Source: Olavius algarvensis Delta 4 endosymbiont
GTDB taxonomy: Bacteria; Desulfobacterota; Desulfobacteria; Desulfobacterales; CAJINA01
Assembly: GCA_905176665.1 (NCBI GenBank)
Contig: CAJINA010000008.1
Location: 1 to 64,000, forward strand
Reading direction: 5' to 3'
Length of the DNA: 64,000 nt
Shown: in pieces, positions 61,745 through 64,000 of the stretch
Position numbering within the stretch: the first letter of the stretch is position 1
How the letters are laid out: the number at the start of each line of letters is the position of its first letter
The notes under the pieces: generated by a model
Database searches by the model: none
The model's input: the letters and a program-made list of their open reading frames with translations, nothing else
Told to the model about the DNA's origin: nothing
Made by a program: the position numbers and the translations under genes

Positions 61745-63154
61745 ATGAAAATCGCCTACATGCACTTTCATTTGAAGACCGGCGGGGTCACTACGGTGAT
61801 CCGCCAGCAGGTGGAAGCCCTGCAGGGAACCTGCGAAACGCTGGTTCTGGCCGGGGGGTTGCCGGAAGGCGATTTCCCCTGCCCGGTCATCGTCGTCCCC
61901 GGTATCGGGTATGACACGGACAGCGACCAACCGTCGACGCCGGTCGCGACGGCCCAGGCCGTTTTCCAGGCCATAAAAGGCCACTGGCCGGGGGGCTGCG
62001 ATGTGCTGCATGTCCATAATCCCACCCTGGCAAAGAACAAAAACTATCTAAAAATACTTAAGATATTAAAAGAAAAGGGCATACGGCTCTTTCTGCAGAT
62101 TCACGATTTCGCCGAGGATGGACGACCCGGGGTCTATTTCCATGAAAATTACCCGGCCGACTGTCACTATGGCGTCATCAACTCGCGCGACTACGCTATC
62201 CTGATAAAAGCCGGTCTTACCGCAACGGGTCTGCATCTGGTCAGCAACATGGTAACCCCCCTGCCCGTTTCCCCCGGTCCGCAAAAATCAGGTAGCCATA
62301 TCCTCTATCCCATCCGGGCCATTCGGCGTAAAAACATCGGTGAAGCAATCCTGCTCTCCATTTTTTTCCCGGGCAACAAGCCGCTGCTCCTAACCCAGCC
62401 GCCCAACAGCCCGGCTGACTTTCCGGCCTACGAGAGTTGGAAACAGTTCGTCACGCGCCAGGGCCTCAATATCGAATTTGAAGCAGGACAACGCGAATCT
62501 TTCGTGACCCTGGTGCAAGACGCAGAATTACTGCTGACGACCTCCATCTCCGAAGGGTTTGGCTTTTCTTTTATGGAACCCTGGACCGCCGGCAAACGAC
62601 TCTGGGGGCGCGATTTGCCCGGCATCACAGACGATTTTAAAACATCGGGAATAAAACTGAACCATCTGTATACCCGGCTGCGAGTCCCCGTAAAATGGAC
62701 GCAGGCTGGCGACTTTCGCAAAAGCTGGATAGTGGCTGTCCGCAGCAGCACACAGGCTTTTCAGCTCGAAATAAGGGAACGGGATATCCTGGCTGGATTC
62801 GAACGGATGACCGCCGACGGGACCTTGGATTTTGGCCTTTTGAATGAAAGACACCAGCAGGCGGTTGTGGCAACAGCTATCGAATCGACCGCCAACAAGG
62901 CGATGCTTGTCGACCTTAATCCTTTTCTGGCAGATTGCGGTCGTTCGGCCTTTACAGACGAACAGACTGAAAATAACCGCGAACGGGTCCTGGAGCACTA
63001 TTCCCAGACTGCTTACAGACGTCTGCTGGAGAAACGCTACACCCAGATCAGCACCACGGATCCAGTCCAGGCCATTCACAAGGACCTGCTGCTGGAAAAA
63101 TTCTTTAACTTAAACAATTTCAGTTTATTGAAGTGGGGATTGCATGATTCCTGA
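61745..63154 (+). CDS. GT-B fold glycosyltransferase
   Basis: The 469 residues begin MKIAYMHFHLKTGGVTTVIR, the GT4-type N-terminus. A C-terminal donor site has SISEGFGFSFMEPWTAGK, where the family's usual E-x7-E motif is replaced. It overlaps the next gene by 11 bp. Coupling a glycosyltransferase with a HAD phosphatase is the pattern of two-step glycoside synthesis, for example glucosyl- or mannosylglycerate via a phosphorylated intermediate. That product is a guess; no donor or acceptor can be read. Confidence 0.78.
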   Translation: MKIAYMHFHLKTGGVTTVIRQQVEALQGTCETLVLAGGLPEGDFPCPVIVVPGIGYDTDSDQPSTPVATAQAVFQAIKGHWPGGCDVLHVHNPTLAKNKNYLKILKILKEKGIRLFLQIHDFAEDGRPGVYFHENYPADCHYGVINSRDYAILIKAGLTATGLHLVSNMVTPLPVSPGPQKSGSHILYPIRAIRRKNIGEAILLSIFFPGNKPLLLTQPPNSPADFPAYESWKQFVTRQGLNIEFEAGQRESFVTLVQDAELLLTTSISEGFGFSFMEPWTAGKRLWGRDLPGITDDFKTSGIKLNHLYTRLRVPVKWTQAGDFRKSWIVAVRSSTQAFQLEIRERDILAGFERMTADGTLDFGLLNERHQQAVVATAIESTANKAMLVDLNPFLADCGRSAFTDEQTENNRERVLEHYSQTAYRRLLEKRYTQISTTDPVQAIHKDLLLEKFFNLNNFSLLKWGLHDS

Positions 63155-63992
63155 CCACCTGACGGCCTGGTTCCAGCCACTGGAACCGATTGCCACAAAG
63201 TTGTCACCACGACTACCGTCGCGGTTGCAAATAGACGCGATCTTGTTTGACGTGTACGGCACCCTTTTTATCAGCGGTTCCGGTGATATCAGCCTGACAA
63301 GGTCTATCGGCAGCCCCGCAGAAAATCTATCCGCTTTGCTGGAGAAATACGGCATCGCCATTGGCGGGGACGCGCTGCGCGAGCAGTTGTTTGCAGCCAT
63401 TGAAAAAGCCCATGGGCACAGCCGGGATAAAGGCATCGCCTACCCGGAAGTGCAGATCGACAGCATCTGGCAGGTCATTACCGGTATTCAGGACTATCAG
63501 ACCATAAGGGATTTTGCGATCGAGTATGAATTGCTGGTGAATCCGGTCGGCCCCATGCCCCACCTGGCGGAGTTGCTGGCCGCCTGCCGCAGGGCACATC
63601 TTGCCATGGGCATCATCTCCAATGCCCAGTTTTTTACCCCGCTCCTGTTCGATTGGTTCTTAGATAATTCTCCGGAAAATTTAGGATTCTCTGAGGATTT
63701 GTTATTCTACTCGTGGCGTTGGGGCTGTGCCAAGCCATCGGAAATTCTGTTTCAAGCGGCGGCCCGCCGCCTCGCCGACCGGGGCATCGACCGGCAACGG
63801 GTGCTTTTCATCGGCAATGACATGCGCAACGACATGCTGCCGGCCCGGGACACCGGATTTCGAACCGCGCTTTTTGCCGGCGATCAGCGCTCGCTGCGTT
63901 TGCGCCGGGATGATCAGCGTTGTGCTGATCTGGCACCCGACCTGATCGTTACAGACTTGATTCAGCTTGCAGAGTTAATCGATATCCTTTAG
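63144..63992 (+). CDS. HAD-superfamily phosphatase
   Basis: A 282-residue HAD hydrolase: motif I LFDVYGTLF (nucleophile Asp), motif II in GIISNAQFF, the motif III lysine in GCAKPSEILFQAAARR and motif IV FIGNDMRNDMLPARDTGF. It starts inside the glycosyltransferase gene, so the two are translated together. It probably dephosphorylates the glycosyltransferase product (inference). The gene is complete; the window ends 8 bp later. Confidence 0.85.
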   Translation: MIPDHLTAWFQPLEPIATKLSPRLPSRLQIDAILFDVYGTLFISGSGDISLTRSIGSPAENLSALLEKYGIAIGGDALREQLFAAIEKAHGHSRDKGIAYPEVQIDSIWQVITGIQDYQTIRDFAIEYELLVNPVGPMPHLAELLAACRRAHLAMGIISNAQFFTPLLFDWFLDNSPENLGFSEDLLFYSWRWGCAKPSEILFQAAARRLADRGIDRQRVLFIGNDMRNDMLPARDTGFRTALFAGDQRSLRLRRDDQRCADLAPDLIVTDLIQLAELIDIL

Positions 63993-64000
63993 AGCTATTA

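Overview
The window reads as chromosome of a moderately GC-rich Gram-negative bacterium, most likely a sulfate-reducer-type Desulfobacterota (Desulfosarcina/Desulfobacteraceae-like). The argument is a combination of traits: an AmmeMemoRadiSam module, a DUF3786 Cys-rich protein, an LpoB/COG3014/LPP20 lipoprotein run, the hslVU-argBDGH-dapF order, a symporter-kinase fusion, and many short inverted-repeat elements between genes. No 16S gene is present, so the taxon is inferred from gene content only.

Region 1 (1-15,002, + strand) is the most unusual part and looks like a dedicated export system for a giant surface protein. In order it holds the 3' end of a cadherin-like/VCBS-type repeat protein with a C-terminal hydrophobic anchor; a hybrid histidine kinase with two Hpt domains; an HlyD-like adaptor; a GAF-HlyD fusion; a PqqD-M50 peptidase-HlyD fusion; a shortened SecA-like ATPase; and an OmpA-TolC fusion. 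There is no ABC transporter, RND pump or SecY in it. My inference is that the SecA-like motor, the membrane peptidase, the adaptors and the peptidoglycan-tethered TolC form a SecA-powered trans-envelope route for the adjacent giant protein. I do not recognise this as a described system.

Region 2 (15,000-29,431): a small membrane protein and a sodium/solute symporter-histidine kinase fusion; a DMT exporter flanked by inverted repeats; RlmD with a DUF3786 protein; two alpha/beta hydrolases; an SPFH protein translationally coupled to an AAA-AAA-Lon protease; and CinA.

Region 3 (29,778-42,289): LpoB, COG3014 and two LPP20-type lipoproteins; the AmmeMemoRadiSam module (a radical SAM enzyme with a Tat-like leader, a membrane spermidine-synthase-like protein, and a secreted Memo-AMMECR1 fusion cut by an in-frame TAG); an exported LPP20/FlgT-like protein; a CHASE2 adenylate cyclase; and a small lipoprotein.

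Region 4 (42,466-58,152, - strand) is housekeeping: tRNA-Gly and tRNA-Cys with a terminator, pgsA, fsa, folK, dapF, an LptM-like lipoprotein, argH, argG, argD, argB (no argF), hslU, hslV, xerC, a small Rho-N/SAP-like protein, a family 4 uracil-DNA glycosylase, coaBC and a lipoprotein with a good sigma-70 promoter.

Region 5 (58,286-64,000): manA; a Na+/phosphate cotransporter behind a clean 11-bp-period Pho-box-like array; and a glycosyltransferase coupled to a HAD phosphatase. Most intergenic gaps carry members of a few interspersed repeat families, described individually.
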